Assembly (NCBI RefSeq): GCF_024700075.1
Contig: NZ_JAJONE010000001.1
Coordinates: 2,136,001 to 2,200,000 of the forward strand
From: Hymenobacter sp. J193
GTDB taxonomy: Bacteria; Bacteroidota; Bacteroidia; Cytophagales; Hymenobacteraceae
Reading direction: 5' to 3'
Length of the DNA: 64,000 nt
The notes under the pieces were generated by a model. That model was not told the origin of the DNA. It ran no database searches and worked only from the letters and a program-made list of their open reading frames with translations. Shown here one piece after another: positions 16,598 through 26,114 of the stretch. Made by a program: the position numbers and the translations under genes. Each line of letters starts with the position of its first letter. Position 1 is the stretch's first letter.

Positions 16598-17830
16598 CTA
16601 GTTACGTCCCCGGCCCCGGCCACCACCGCCACTGTTGCTCGGAGCCGGTGAAGATGAGCGGGAAGGCGCACTGCTGGGCTCATAAGACCGCGTGGGCCGC
16701 TCGTACGAGCGGGAAGGCTGCTCAGAACGAGTGGGCTGCGTAGCCGGCGTTACGTCACGCTCCCGTTGGCGCCGGGGCTGGCTTTCCCCGGTTACATCAC
16801 TCACGTCGAGTACCCGGCGCCGCGGACGCACATCAGGCTGCTGGGCAGGGGTTTGCTCCGTACGCACCACGGGCTCTGTAGCTGTTGAAGCTGGTACTGC
16901 CTCTGTGGCCCGGCCGCTGCTGCGCGTGTCAAGGGGCGTTTCAGCCACATTGCCCCGGGTTGAAGTCGTCATACGGCCTCGGGGGTCAGCAGTGCCTTCG
17001 GTGGCGCGGCCCCGGCCCGAGGCTGGTTGGGTGGTGTTATCACCAGCAACTATGCCGCCCGTAGCCGGAGGCGTGGTGGGCTGGTTGCCACGTCCACCCC
17101 CGGGGGTAGAGGTACGGCCGCCATTGAACCGCTCCCGGGTAATGCCCGTGCCAGCCGTTACACCAGAGCTCCGGTCCCGGCGCGGGCCGTAATTCACATT
17201 GCGGCGCGTGCCACCGCCCCAGTTGCCACCACTGTAGTAGGGGCTGTCATAATATCCGTTATAGTAGCCATTGTAATAGCCAGTGCGGTAGCCCCAGCCG
17301 TAGCCGCCCCAGCCCCCATAGGAGCGGTAAGGCCAGCCGTAACCGATGTTGATGCTGACGTAGGGGCTATAGCCGTAATAGCCATATGAAGGGCCCCAGG
17401 GCGAGTAAGCGTAGGGGTTATAGCCCCACGGGTCCCAGGAGTTGGTGTAAGCGTAGGAATAGTAGCTGGGCGCGAAGCTCCAGTAGCTGGGCTGATGAAA
17501 ACGGCGAATGCGTGCGGCATAGTCGTAATCGTAGTCATCATAGTAGGCGTCGTCGGTATAGACGGTGGTGCCCCCGGAAGAGTAGCCGCCGTCCTGGCTA
17601 TACTGCGCGTCCGACGAGGAGCTAGGCACGGTAGTAGCCGACTGTTGGTCCGTTACCTCCGGCTGCCGGTTCTGCATCACGGCTGCATAGGCCGGGTTTT
17701 CCGTGGTGCGGTCCTTGGAAGAATAGTATACGCCGTCGGTTTCCGTGGAAGTGACGGCCGGGATGCTGGCGCAGCCACCCAGCGTAAGCAGGGCCACGGC
17801 CGACAAGCAGGAAGTTAAGTACGTTTTCAT
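16598..17830 (-). CDS. Tyr/Gly/Trp-rich low-complexity lipoprotein
   Basis: This 410-residue protein begins with a lipoprotein signal (ALLTLGGC, Cys at residue 20). Residues 30-95 are polar. Residues 100-210 are dominated by Tyr, Gly, Trp, Ser and Pro, with motifs such as GYYNGYYNGYY. The remaining C-terminal half is disordered-looking and rich in Thr, Arg, Pro, Ser and Gln, ending in a GGGRGRGRN tail. No catalytic domain is visible. The aromatic low-complexity core may mediate adhesion or assembly at the outer membrane. It sits upstream of the FadL-like gene on the same strand and divergent from proS, and I recall similar neighbours of proS in other Bacteroidota (moderate certainty). Confidence 0.75.
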   Translation of the reverse strand: MKTYLTSCLSAVALLTLGGCASIPAVTSTETDGVYYSSKDRTTENPAYAAVMQNRQPEVTDQQSATTVPSSSSDAQYSQDGGYSSGGTTVYTDDAYYDDYDYDYAARIRRFHQPSYWSFAPSYYSYAYTNSWDPWGYNPYAYSPWGPSYGYYGYSPYVSINIGYGWPYRSYGGWGGYGWGYRTGYYNGYYNGYYDSPYYSGGNWGGGTRRNVNYGPRRDRSSGVTAGTGITRERFNGGRTSTPGGGRGNQPTTPPATGGIVAGDNTTQPASGRGRATEGTADPRGRMTTSTRGNVAETPLDTRSSGRATEAVPASTATEPVVRTEQTPAQQPDVRPRRRVLDVSDVTGESQPRRQRERDVTPATQPTRSEQPSRSYERPTRSYEPSSAPSRSSSPAPSNSGGGGRGRGRN

Positions 17831-18026
17831 AGTCTGCCTACGCGAAAAGTGAGTGGGTCAAGGAGAAGATGCCAGCCGGAAAGTAACCGTTGCATGGGCA
17901 GACTGGCCAACCGCACATTGCTCCGGTATAATAACGTAATTTCGCCCCGAAACGGTGCCCTTTTCTCTTCTCAAATCTTGTACCAGATATGGGAACTTTT
18001 TCACTCTACCCAAAGATACGCCCAAC

Positions 18027-19502
18027 ATGAGCAAAAGCCTGCCGAAGCGGAGCGAAGATTACTCGCTATGGTACAATGAATTGGTGAAGCGCGCCGGGCT
18101 GGCCGAAAACTCGGCCGTGCGCGGCTGTATGGTGATTAAGCCCTACGGCTACGCCATCTGGGAAAAAATGCAGCGCACTCTGGACGATATGTTCAAGCGC
18201 ACCGGCCATCAGAACGCCTATTTCCCGCTGTTCGTGCCCAAAAGCCTGTTTGAGGCCGAGGAAAAAAACGCCGAAGGCTTTGCCAAGGAATGCGCTGTAG
18301 TAACGCACTACCGCCTGCAGACTGACCCCGACCGGCCCGGCAAGCTGCGCGTGGACCCCAACGCCAAGCTGGAAGAGGAACTAGTAGTGCGCCCCACTTC
18401 CGAGGCCATTATCTGGAGCACCTATAAAGGCTGGATCCAGAGCTACCGCGACCTGCCCCTGCTCATCAACCAGTGGGCCAATGTGGTGCGCTGGGAAATG
18501 CGCACCCGCCTGTTTCTGCGCACCGCCGAGTTCCTGTGGCAGGAAGGCCACACGGCCCACGCTACCGCCGAAGAAGCCCTGGCCGAAACCCGCCAGATGC
18601 TGGACGTGTACGCTGAGTTTGCCGAAGAGCACCTGGCCCTGCCCGTGGTGAAAGGCGTGAAAACCGAGAACGAGCGGTTTGCCGGTGCCGTGGAAACCTA
18701 CTGCATTGAGGGAATGATGCAGGATGGTAAGGCACTGCAGGCGGGCACCAGCCACTTTCTGGGGCAGAACTTTGCCAAGGCGTTTGACGTGCAGTTTCAA
18801 ACCAAGGAAGGCAGCCTGGAGCACGTATGGGGCACCAGCTGGGGCGTGAGTACCCGCCTGATGGGTGCCCTCGTCATGGCTCACTCCGACGACGAAGGCC
18901 TGGTGCTGCCGCCCAAGCTGGCGCCTATTCAGGTCGTCATCGTGCCCATTTATAAAACCGGCCAACTCGACGAGTTGCTGGAGCGCATCCGCCCTATTCA
19001 GATGGGCCTGATTGCCCGCGGTATTTCGGTGAAGATTGATGACCGCGACACGGAGCGCCCCGGCTATAAGTTTGCCGAGTGGGAGCTGAAGGGCGTGCCC
19101 GTACGCCTGGCCGTGGGTATGCGCGACCTGGACGCGGGCACCGTGGAAGTGGCCCGCCGCGACACCAAGGAGAAAATGAACCTGCCGCTCACGGATATCG
19201 TGGCCAGCATCGACCAGCTGCTGCAGGATATTCAGGCCAACATCTACCGCCGGGCCCTGGAGTTCCGCAACACGCACACTACCCGCGTGGAAAGCTACGA
19301 GGAATTCAAGCAGGTGCTCGATGGCAAAGGCGGCTTCGTGGTAGCGCACTACGACGGGACTTCCGAAACCGAGGAGCGCATCAAGGAAGAAACCAAGGCC
19401 ACCATCCGCTGCCTAGCCCTGAACGAGCCCGACGAAGACGGCATCTGCATCCTGACAGGCAAGCCCAGCGTGCGGCGCGCCTACTTTGCCCGGGCGTACT
19501 AA
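18027..19502 (+). CDS. proS: Proline--tRNA ligase (archaeal/eukaryotic type)
   Basis: The start is ATG 18027 ([20 protein letters not shown]); upstream in-frame codons are leader sequence. The 491 residues are the right length for the short ProRS type without the editing insertion. Class II motifs are visible: [10 protein letters not shown] with [27 protein letters not shown], and the anticodon-binding domain after residue 290 ([10 protein letters not shown]). The zinc-binding-like C-terminal domain ends in the conserved YFARAY with Tyr as the last residue. It charges tRNA-Pro in the cytoplasm. A TTG-N16-TAATTTCG candidate promoter lies at 17918-17944. A strong terminator follows the gene. 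Confidence 0.97.
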   Translation: MSKSLPKRSEDYSLWYNELVKRAGLAENSAVRGCMVIKPYGYAIWEKMQRTLDDMFKRTGHQNAYFPLFVPKSLFEAEEKNAEGFAKECAVVTHYRLQTDPDRPGKLRVDPNAKLEEELVVRPTSEAIIWSTYKGWIQSYRDLPLLINQWANVVRWEMRTRLFLRTAEFLWQEGHTAHATAEEALAETRQMLDVYAEFAEEHLALPVVKGVKTENERFAGAVETYCIEGMMQDGKALQAGTSHFLGQNFAKAFDVQFQTKEGSLEHVWGTSWGVSTRLMGALVMAHSDDEGLVLPPKLAPIQVVIVPIYKTGQLDELLERIRPIQMGLIARGISVKIDDRDTERPGYKFAEWELKGVPVRLAVGMRDLDAGTVEVARRDTKEKMNLPLTDIVASIDQLLQDIQANIYRRALEFRNTHTTRVESYEEFKQVLDGKGGFVVAHYDGTSETEERIKEETKATIRCLALNEPDEDGICILTGKPSVRRAYFARAY

Positions 19503-19545
19503 ACCACGGATTCCGCGGATTTTGTGGACGGCTCCTCTGTCAAAC

Positions 19546-19581
19546 AAACGGCACTGCTTTCTTCAGAAAGCAGTGCCGTTT
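19546..19581. terminator. Bidirectional terminator after proS
   Basis: AAACGGCACTGCTTTC and its inverted copy form a 36-bp palindrome with A and T runs at the ends. It separates the convergent proS and DinB-like genes. Confidence 0.9.
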
Positions 19582-19616
19582 AGCGTTAGGCGTAGTTGAA
19601 AAGAAAGGTCGTAGCC

Positions 19617-20198
19617 TCAAACTACCAGGCGCGGAGCCGTTTCCTGTTGCGCAGTGTATTGCTGCAGTACGCGCTGGGCCTGTTGCACGTGGCGCTGCTG
19701 GTGGGCTACCACAAACAGCAGCGCCTCGCCTACCCGCAGCTTCAGCACACAAAAAAACTCCACGGGCACGGCCTTGCGGTTCAGGTCGGTCGTTTCGGCT
19801 TGGCGCAGTAGTTCCAGCAGGGTTTCCTGGTGCTGCCGAAACTCCTTCAGTACGTCCCGGCTCAGGGCGCTCTGGCTGGGGTTCATGTGCCTGAGGGTTT
19901 TCTGCAGCTTGCGGTTCTCAGGCCGCACCGTTTCGTACGACTTACGCCCGAGCCAGCTGAAGCCTACCTCCGCATCAGTGCCTGCTTTGTGCCCGGCTGC
20001 CAGGGCTTTGCGCAGCGCCGGGTTATAGAAGCGGCTGTAGCGGTTCAGGTGCTCCAGGCATTCCAGCACGCTCCAGCTGGTAGCACTGGGCTTGAACTGT
20101 AGCGCCTGCCCGTTGCGGGGCTCCAGTTCGGTGCTGAGGACGGCAAGCAGCTCGTGCACCTGGTTGTGGAGCTGCTGCAGGAAGGGTTGGGTTTTCAT
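19617..20198 (-). CDS. DinB-superfamily protein
   Basis: This 193-residue, mostly helical protein has the DinB/YfiT four-helix-bundle pattern. LECLEHLNRYS on helix 2 provides one conserved His, and VVAHQQRHVQQ near the C-terminus provides two more, making up the usual metal-binding triad. DinB-like proteins include thiol-dependent S-transferases and many members of unknown role, so the substrate cannot be assigned. It follows a Crp-like regulator by 85 bp on the same strand and may be controlled by or co-expressed with it. Confidence 0.8.
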   Translation of the reverse strand: MKTQPFLQQLHNQVHELLAVLSTELEPRNGQALQFKPSATSWSVLECLEHLNRYSRFYNPALRKALAAGHKAGTDAEVGFSWLGRKSYETVRPENRKLQKTLRHMNPSQSALSRDVLKEFRQHQETLLELLRQAETTDLNRKAVPVEFFCVLKLRVGEALLFVVAHQQRHVQQAQRVLQQYTAQQETAPRLVV

Positions 20199-20283
20199 AG
20201 CCAGAAAGGACGTGAGCTGAAAAAGTTGAACCCGTCAAAAGTCCGGCTTGCCCGGCTGCAAAATCTTGATTTCGCGCAAGATT

Positions 20284-20880
20284 TTAGCGCAGGCGGCTCA
20301 GGGTTTCGGGCGTCATGCGCAGGTAGGAGGCAATGTACTTGCGCGGCACCAGCTGAAACAGGTGCGGGCTGCGGGCCCGCAGCCGGTCGAGGCGGCGCTG
20401 GGGCTCGGGCAGCAGCAAGTCTATTTCCCGCTCGATGCGCCCTACCACGGCCCGCTCCATTTCGGCCCGCCAGAACCGCCCGATATTGGGCCGGCGTTCC
20501 ACCAGCTCCAGCAAATCGGCGCGGGTAATGGCCAGCAGGCGGCTGGCTTTCAGCGTTTGAATGCTGTAGGAAGATGGGCGCCCTTCCACAAACGACGGGA
20601 ATGAGCAGATAAGCGTGCTGGCGTAGCCGAAGCCCACGCAGATTTCCTCGTGCTGGGTAGGCAGAAAAATGCGCAGCACGCCTTCGTCTATAAAATACAG
20701 GTAGTGGTCGGTTTGGCCGGGCTGGATGAGGAAGTCGCCGCGGCGGAGGTGCACCGGGCGCTGCCACCGACCCACGAGGGCATCAACGTCGGCGGCCGTT
20801 AGTCCCGGCACCTGGTGCAGCAGCTGGCGCAGGCGCTGCGGGCTGGTCAATTCGGTGGAACGGAAAGCTGGCTCAGCCAT
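20284..20880 (-). CDS. Crp/Fnr-family transcriptional regulator
   Basis: The 198-residue protein has an N-terminal cyclic-nucleotide-binding-type beta-roll (about residues 35-125, with GDFLIQPGQTDHYLYFIDEG). A linking helix and a C-terminal winged-helix follow (about 150-198, VPRKYIASYLRMTPETLSRLR). The C-terminus stops right after the recognition helix, slightly shorter than Crp but usual for Bacteroidota homologues of this type. No Cys cluster for FeS or O2 sensing is seen. It is divergent from the nfeD-floA pair and probably regulates itself and the following DinB-like gene. Confidence 0.88.
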   Translation of the reverse strand: MAEPAFRSTELTSPQRLRQLLHQVPGLTAADVDALVGRWQRPVHLRRGDFLIQPGQTDHYLYFIDEGVLRIFLPTQHEEICVGFGYASTLICSFPSFVEGRPSSYSIQTLKASRLLAITRADLLELVERRPNIGRFWRAEMERAVVGRIEREIDLLLPEPQRRLDRLRARSPHLFQLVPRKYIASYLRMTPETLSRLR

Positions 20881-20999
20881 CAGGGAAATACGTTAGGCGG
20901 CCACTGCGGCGACTCACCGGCAAATTACGGCAGCCGCCCCATTTTGCGCAGCTATTCTGCGTATCTTCCCTGCTCTCAGCTCTTACTTTCCCATTGCTT

Positions 21000-21464
21000 A
21001 TGGACTGGCTTACCATTGCGTTGCTTTTGCTGTTCGGCTTGCTGTTTGTGGCCGCCGAAGTTATTTTTATTCCGGGCACTACCATCGTCGGCCTCGTGGG
21101 GCTGGGGCTGCTGATTGCGGGCATCTGGCTAGGCTACCGCGACCTGGGCACCCCACTGGGCCACTACATGCTGCTGGGCTCGGCCGTGGTAGTGGGCGTG
21201 CTGGTGTACGTGGGGCTGCGGCCGCGCAACCTCAATAAGATGGCCCTCACCAGCGTCAACAATACCAGCGTGCACGATATCCGCCGCCCCGACGTACCGG
21301 CCGGCACGGTGGGCCGTACGCTGTCGGCGCTTCGGCCGGCCGGCACTGCGCTGTTTGCCGAAGCAAGGCGCGAGGTGGTAACGCGCGGCGAATTTCTGGC
21401 CGCCGGCACGCCTGTTCGGGTGCTGGGCATCGAGCAGAACCGCATTGTAGTAGAGCAGGCCTGA
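21000..21464 (+). CDS. NfeD-like membrane protein
   Basis: From ATG 21000 the 154-residue protein shows two or three N-terminal membrane segments (residues 3-65) and a C-terminal OB-fold-like domain (about 95-154, GTVGRTLSALRPAGTALF then GEFLAAGTPVRVLGIEQNRIVVE). That is the short NfeD architecture, lacking the protease domain. NfeD proteins partner with flotillin/FloA-type proteins in membrane microdomains, and floA lies directly downstream on the same strand. An in-frame TTG two codons earlier is unlikely to be used. Confidence 0.9.
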   Translation: MDWLTIALLLLFGLLFVAAEVIFIPGTTIVGLVGLGLLIAGIWLGYRDLGTPLGHYMLLGSAVVVGVLVYVGLRPRNLNKMALTSVNNTSVHDIRRPDVPAGTVGRTLSALRPAGTALFAEARREVVTRGEFLAAGTPVRVLGIEQNRIVVEQA

Positions 21465-21552
21465 GCAGCACGGCCGCAGTTGTCCTTTTTAGTTGTTAGT
21501 TGCCGACGGGCGCCTGCTGGCATCTGAAAATCACCACCTTATTTTCTTCTTC

Positions 21553-22554
21553 ATGGAGTTTCCCTTTTTTCCGCTGGCGGTGGGTGCCGTGGCCCTGCTG
21601 GTGCTGCTGTATTTCTTCCCCATCAGCCTCTGGATTACGGCGCTGTTTTCGGGCGTACGCGTGAGCTTGTTCCAACTGGCCTTTATGCGGGTGCGCAAGG
21701 TACCGCCGTCCCTTATTGTCAACTCCATGATTACTAGCACAAAAGCCGGGCTGGAGCTCACGGCCAACGACCTGGAAACGCACTACCTGGCCGGGGGCAA
21801 TATTCCCAGCGTCATTAAAGCGCTGATTTCGGCCGACAAAGCCAACATCCCGCTCACTTTCAAGCAAGCCACCGCCATCGACCTGGCGGGCCGCGACGTA
21901 TTCGAGGCCGTCACGACGTCCGTTAACCCGAAGGTTATCAACACACCCAACGTGGCGGCCGTGGCGCAGGATGGCATTCAGCTGATTGCCAAAGCCCGCA
22001 TTACGGTGCGCGCCAATATCACGCAGCTGGTAGGCGGTGCCGGCGAAGAAACGATTCTGGCCCGCGTGGGTGAAGGTATCGTGACGAGTATCGGTTCGTC
22101 GAAGTCGCACAAGGAGGTGCTCGAAAACCCCGATAAGATTTCCAAGCTGGTGCTCAGCAAGGGCCTTGATGCCGGTACGGCCTTCGAAATTCTGTCCATC
22201 GACATTGCCGACATCGATATAGGAGAAAACATCGGGGCCAAGCTGCAGATCGACCAAGCCACCGCCGACCTGAAAGTGGCCGAAGCCAAAGCCGAGGAGC
22301 GCCGTGCTATGGCCGTAGCCGTGGAGCAGGAAAACCGCGCCAAAACCCAGGAAGCCAAGGCTCTGGTAGTGCAGGCCGAAGCCGAGATTCCGCGCGCTAT
22401 TGCCGAAGCCTTCCGCAGCGGCAACTTAGGCGTAATGGACTACTATAAAATGCGCAACGTACAGGCTGACACCGACATGCGCGACTCCATTGCCAACCCC
22501 GGCGGTCAGAGCGGCAGCACCAAGCCCGGCCGCGACGAGCAGCGGCTCAGCTAA
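21553..22554 (+). CDS. floA: Flotillin-like protein FloA (UPF0365)
   Basis: From ATG 21553 the 333-residue protein has one hydrophobic hairpin at the N-terminus (residues 6-38). The SPFH-type domain follows ([21 protein letters not shown], then [32 protein letters not shown]). An Ala/Glu-rich coiled coil (about 235-295) precedes a short polar tail. FloA organises functional membrane microdomains and affects fluidity. It lies 88 bp after nfeD, matching the common nfeD-floA operon. The open frame extends 60 bp upstream, but that stretch is leader sequence. Confidence 0.95.
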   Translation: MEFPFFPLAVGAVALLVLLYFFPISLWITALFSGVRVSLFQLAFMRVRKVPPSLIVNSMITSTKAGLELTANDLETHYLAGGNIPSVIKALISADKANIPLTFKQATAIDLAGRDVFEAVTTSVNPKVINTPNVAAVAQDGIQLIAKARITVRANITQLVGGAGEETILARVGEGIVTSIGSSKSHKEVLENPDKISKLVLSKGLDAGTAFEILSIDIADIDIGENIGAKLQIDQATADLKVAEAKAEERRAMAVAVEQENRAKTQEAKALVVQAEAEIPRAIAEAFRSGNLGVMDYYKMRNVQADTDMRDSIANPGGQSGSTKPGRDEQRLS

Positions 22555-22559
22555 GGGCG

Positions 22560-22800
22560 AGGTGGTGAAATAATGAAATGGTGAGCCTATAAACGTGTCA
22601 TTGCGAGCGTAGCGAAGCCATCCGTCCTGCACAACGTACCCGGCCCCGAAATGTGAAAAGCCCCTGACGTATGCATACGTCAGGGGCTTTCTGGTAGAAG
22701 AACGGGAAGCACGTTTCAGAGGACGGATTGCTTCGCTACGCTCGCAATGACTGCTAGGGCATTAGCACATCAGCACATTCAACTCACATTAGCACATTAG
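22560..22800. repeat. Composite intergenic element with nested palindromes
   Basis: Outer arms 22597-22627 and 22720-22751 are inverted copies of a roughly 31-bp unit beginning GTCATTGCGAGCGTAGCGAA, with one mismatch. Between them lies a perfect 34-bp palindrome at 22657-22690 (AAAGCCCCTGACGT and its inverse), which also looks like a terminator. The left flank is GGTGGTGAAATAATGAAATG. The right flank repeats ATTAGCACATCAGCACATT, the same phrase as at 30583-30600. A second copy with the same layout is at 59216-59410. Confidence 0.85.
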
Positions 22801-22805
22801 AAACC

Positions 22806-24857
22806 CTACTTCTTCGTCACGGTGAACTCCACACGGCGGTTGAGCTTGCGGGATTCCTCCTGCTCGTTGCTGGCAATGGGCTGCGTATCACCGTAGCCCT
22901 GCGCCGTGATGCGGGAGCCGTTGATACCTTTGGATATCAGGTATTTCCGCACTTCGTTTACGCGGTCCAGGCTGAGCTTGAGGTTCAACGCCGGGTCGCC
23001 CTGGTTGTCGGTGTGGCCTTCCAGCTTAATTTCTACCGTTGGGTACGCCTTCAGAATTTTGATCAGGCGCTGCAGCTCGGGGTAGGAATTTTCGCGCAGG
23101 TAGTACTTGCTTTGCGCAAAGAAGATGTTGTTCAGCTTGATTTTCTGACCAACGGCGAAGGGCACCAGAAACAGATCCTGCGTGACTTCGGAGTACTTCT
23201 CGCGGTCCGTCACGTCCAGGTTGGCGCTTTCGGAGAGGTAGTCGCGGGCCTCGGCGCGGTACCCATACTGCACGCCCGAGGGCAGCACAATGGTGTAGGA
23301 GCCGTCTACGGGGTTGGTTTCCGTCACGCCCAGTTCTTCGCCCGTCAGCAGGTTTTCGTAGTGAATGACAGAGGAAATCGGCTTCTGAGTGGCGGCATCC
23401 AGCACCTTGCCGCGCACCAGCGTCACGGCTTCAGGCTTGAACTGCGGGGTAAGGCCAATGCTGAAAATGTCGCGCGACCCGTCAATGCCATTGCGCGACG
23501 ACACCAGAAATGCCTCGTCGCCGGCCGCCGACAGCGTAAAGTAGCCGTCGAAGTCCGAGGAATTGATGCTGGGGCCCATGTTGCGCGGGGTGCTCCAGTT
23601 GGTCCAGGAGTTGTCGAGGCGCTTGCTGTAGAAAATGTCGCTCTTGCCGTAGCCGCCCCGGCCTTCGGAGGCGAAATACAAGGTTTTGCCGTCGGCGGCC
23701 AGGAAGGGCGCAAACTCAGCTTTCTTGGTATTGATGGTGGGGCCTACGTTCAGCGGGCGGGTCCAGGACTTGCCATCTGCCTTTAGAAAGCTCACGTAGA
23801 TATCCTGCTCACCCTGCCCATCCTTGCGGTCTACGGCCATTAGCAGCACCTTGCCCGAGGTACCCAGGTAATAGTCTACGTGCTCATTGTCATCGTTGTA
23901 AAAATCTTCGATGTCAATTTTTTCGGGCTTGGTCCAGCCGGTTTTCGTGCGCTTGGTCAGGCTGGCGCCCTTGGGATTCAGCGTGCCGTCGGGGTTGTAC
24001 ACGTTAATGAGCAGGGCCACGTTGCCGTCTGATGACACCGAGGCTAGCCCGTTGGGGCCGGTAGTATTGATGGGGCTGCTGATGTTCTTGGCTTCGCTCC
24101 AGATTTTCTTATCCCCGGTGGTTTTAGTGAGCGTGCTATACCATACATCCTGGGCATCGTTGCTGCCGCCGGTGTTCTGGGGGTGGTCCTGGCGGGCAAA
24201 GAACAGCGTGCGGCCATCGGGCGAAATCACCGGGTGCGTATCCACGTACTTGGAGTTCACCTTGGGCCCCAAGCTCACCATGCTGGAGTCGATGCCCACG
24301 GCCTTGGGGTCCTGCTTGAACTCCTGCTTCACCATCAGCTCGGCCACGTCGGCAATGCCGATGGCGTCAATCTGGTTTACTCCGTTCACAGCCTTGGTGT
24401 TCATCGTCACGCCTACCCCAATCGTGCGGTAGTTGCTGGGCGCAAACGTAACGGTAAGCGTACGGAAGGCTTCCGGGATGGGGCCGGGGTTGCGGTTTTC
24501 GTACACCTGGTGCTTGCCGCCGCGGGTATCAATCAGCTCGATCTTGATGACGGAGCCAGGGTTGAAGTTTTCAATAACCGTCACCTGTCTGGCTATCAGG
24601 GAGCGGCCGAACTTCACTTCAATGTACTCCGCCGAGCCTTCTTTCTTTGGAATCCAGGCTTCGTTGCTGATTTGGCCTAGGGGCAGGGCATCTGGCTCAC
24701 CCAGCACCTTTTCCGGCGAAAATGCTTCTTTGCCCTCAGCTTTCTGCGAAGATACGTCCACAATTTTGTTGGCCCACACGGCATGCTGGGCCTGCACCGA
24801 AGCCGTGCCTACAGCCCACGCCGCTATAAAAGCCAAAGAGTATTTCAGATGCCGCAT
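22806..24857 (-). CDS. OmpA-family protein with WD40-like (PD40) repeats
   Basis: I place the start at ATG 24857 (MRHLKYSLAFIAAWAVGTAS), giving 683 residues with a signal peptide ending near SVQAQ. A discoidin-like region (about 25-160) is followed by WD40/PD40 blades with repeats such as SPDGRTLFFAR and ADGKTLYFASEGRGGYGKSD (about 190-480). A CarboxypepD_reg-like beta-sandwich follows (about 485-560). The peptidoglycan-binding OmpA domain closes the protein (about 575-683, EGHTDNQGDPALNLKLS, RRVEFTV). The protein probably links the outer membrane to peptidoglycan. It lacks the TPR region of the type-IX-secretion protein PorE, so I do not equate them. Confidence 0.9.
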   Translation of the reverse strand: MRHLKYSLAFIAAWAVGTASVQAQHAVWANKIVDVSSQKAEGKEAFSPEKVLGEPDALPLGQISNEAWIPKKEGSAEYIEVKFGRSLIARQVTVIENFNPGSVIKIELIDTRGGKHQVYENRNPGPIPEAFRTLTVTFAPSNYRTIGVGVTMNTKAVNGVNQIDAIGIADVAELMVKQEFKQDPKAVGIDSSMVSLGPKVNSKYVDTHPVISPDGRTLFFARQDHPQNTGGSNDAQDVWYSTLTKTTGDKKIWSEAKNISSPINTTGPNGLASVSSDGNVALLINVYNPDGTLNPKGASLTKRTKTGWTKPEKIDIEDFYNDDNEHVDYYLGTSGKVLLMAVDRKDGQGEQDIYVSFLKADGKSWTRPLNVGPTINTKKAEFAPFLAADGKTLYFASEGRGGYGKSDIFYSKRLDNSWTNWSTPRNMGPSINSSDFDGYFTLSAAGDEAFLVSSRNGIDGSRDIFSIGLTPQFKPEAVTLVRGKVLDAATQKPISSVIHYENLLTGEELGVTETNPVDGSYTIVLPSGVQYGYRAEARDYLSESANLDVTDREKYSEVTQDLFLVPFAVGQKIKLNNIFFAQSKYYLRENSYPELQRLIKILKAYPTVEIKLEGHTDNQGDPALNLKLSLDRVNEVRKYLISKGINGSRITAQGYGDTQPIASNEQEESRKLNRRVEFTVTKK

Positions 24858-25056
24858 ACACGGAACAGAAAAAGGTAAGGCCAAGGACGAAATTTTTCGC
24901 TTGGCAAGATAAAGCAGCAGCAGGGGTTGTATGTTGCAAGACGTAGAGCCTCGGCCAGATGTTGCGCGGGGCGGAATTTCTCCCCCGCTAACCCTACCGG
25001 CCTCTTCCTACGCCATTTACATATCCGAATTATTCTATTCAGTACCCGGCGCTACC

Positions 25057-25064
25057 CAAAGGTA
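25057..25064 (-). promoter_or_regulatory. -7 promoter box toward the OmpA-WD40 gene
   Basis: On the minus strand this reads TACCTTTG, a perfect TAnnTTTG. It lies about 200 bp upstream of ATG 24857, implying a long leader. A second, weaker box (TACCTTTT) is nearer the start. The rest of the 24858-25084 gap shows nothing else. Confidence 0.45.
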
Positions 25065-25084
25065 AGCTAGTTATAGAAAAAAAG

Positions 25085-25122
25085 TGCCAGAACCAACTTC
25101 CGGGTCGAAGCTGACTCTGGCA
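25085..25122 (-). terminator. Terminator of the His-rich lipoprotein gene
   Basis: On the minus strand TGCCAGA pairs with TCTGGCA and an inner CAGCTTC/GAAGTTG stem extends it. A T7 run follows. Confidence 0.85.
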
Positions 25123-25145
25123 TCGTTTTCAGCCAACGAACTGGC

Positions 25146-25970
25146 TTAGGGCTGCAGCGTGAACGTGCGCGTAACGGAGTTGAACGGACCGGGAATCAGG
25201 GTACCGCTGGCATCCACCAGCTCCAGCTTGATGGTATTCTGCCCCATTGGCAGGCCTTCCATCATATAAGGAGCCCACTGCTGCAGCATGAACTCGGTAC
25301 CGTTGATGGTAGCCCGAACGTGGTTGCCTTCCGGCGACAACGTGGTGTTCACCAGGTAGAAATCCAGCATCACCTTCTGCACGTCGTTGCCCGAGTACGT
25401 GTCCTTGGGGCGGCTGTAGAACAGGTGCGGCGCTTTTAGGTCTACCTGAAGCGGCGGCTGGGTTACCTTACCCACGCTCACCACGCGCAGGTCGTAGGCA
25501 CCGCGGTGCTTGAGGCTCTCGTGGTAGGAGCGCGACAGGAACGACAGTATCACGTGCTGACCGTCGGCAATAGGCTTGGTGAACTCCGTGGTGTAGTGGG
25601 CCGTGTAGGGCTCGTTGTCCACGATGTTGTGGATGTGCTGACCTTTCTCCGAGTTGGCCATTTCGTGGGCATGCATGCCACCGGTCATCTTGGTGAGCTG
25701 AAAGTTGCTCAGGTCGTAATCGAAGGCCACGGCACCAGTGGGAACCGTAGAGCCCGCCAGCGGCGACTTGAGCTGCATCTGGGCCTCAGGGTACTTCGGC
25801 GAGTCGGTGAAGGGCGTCAGGCGGATGCCGTTCTTTTCCATGTTTTCCCCAACAGGCGTATTCACCTGTTCGGCCGTGGCGGCGCTGTTGTCGCTCTGGC
25901 GGCGCGCCGAGTCACAGGCGCCAAGGCCCAGTAGCAGCGTGCCGGCAAGTAGTAAAGCAGGTCCTTTCAT
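25146..25970 (-). CDS. Hypothetical lipoprotein with His-rich segment
   Basis: The start is ATG 25970 (MKGPALLLAGTLLLGLGAC, lipobox Cys at residue 19); the longer open frame upstream is antisense to the next gene. The 274-residue protein has a beta-rich, immunoglobulin-like character. Around residues 100-130 it holds GGMHAHEM and GQHIHNIVDNEP, with clustered His. This resembles small exported domains of the DUF4399 type and could bind a metal, but that is inference. A second beta domain follows with HVRATINGTEFMLQQWAPYMMEG. The function is unknown. It is divergent from the 2OG-Fe(II) oxygenase gene and has its own terminator. Confidence 0.72.
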   Translation of the reverse strand: MKGPALLLAGTLLLGLGACDSARRQSDNSAATAEQVNTPVGENMEKNGIRLTPFTDSPKYPEAQMQLKSPLAGSTVPTGAVAFDYDLSNFQLTKMTGGMHAHEMANSEKGQHIHNIVDNEPYTAHYTTEFTKPIADGQHVILSFLSRSYHESLKHRGAYDLRVVSVGKVTQPPLQVDLKAPHLFYSRPKDTYSGNDVQKVMLDFYLVNTTLSPEGNHVRATINGTEFMLQQWAPYMMEGLPMGQNTIKLELVDASGTLIPGPFNSVTRTFTLQP

Positions 25971-26114
25971 AAGGGGAAGTCGAGAGGTATGAAGCAAAAA
26001 GGTAGTTGAGAACAAAGGGACTTTTCCGGCAACCGGCCGGTTTAAGGATGCGCTTTTTTTAAGTACCTTGCGCAATACGTAAGGTTTGCCCCAAAAGTAT
26101 ATTGATTTTTCACT

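Noticed and set aside
22700..22760. End of an insertion sequence
   Set aside because: There are terminal inverted arms but no transposase frame between or near them, and no target duplication is evident.
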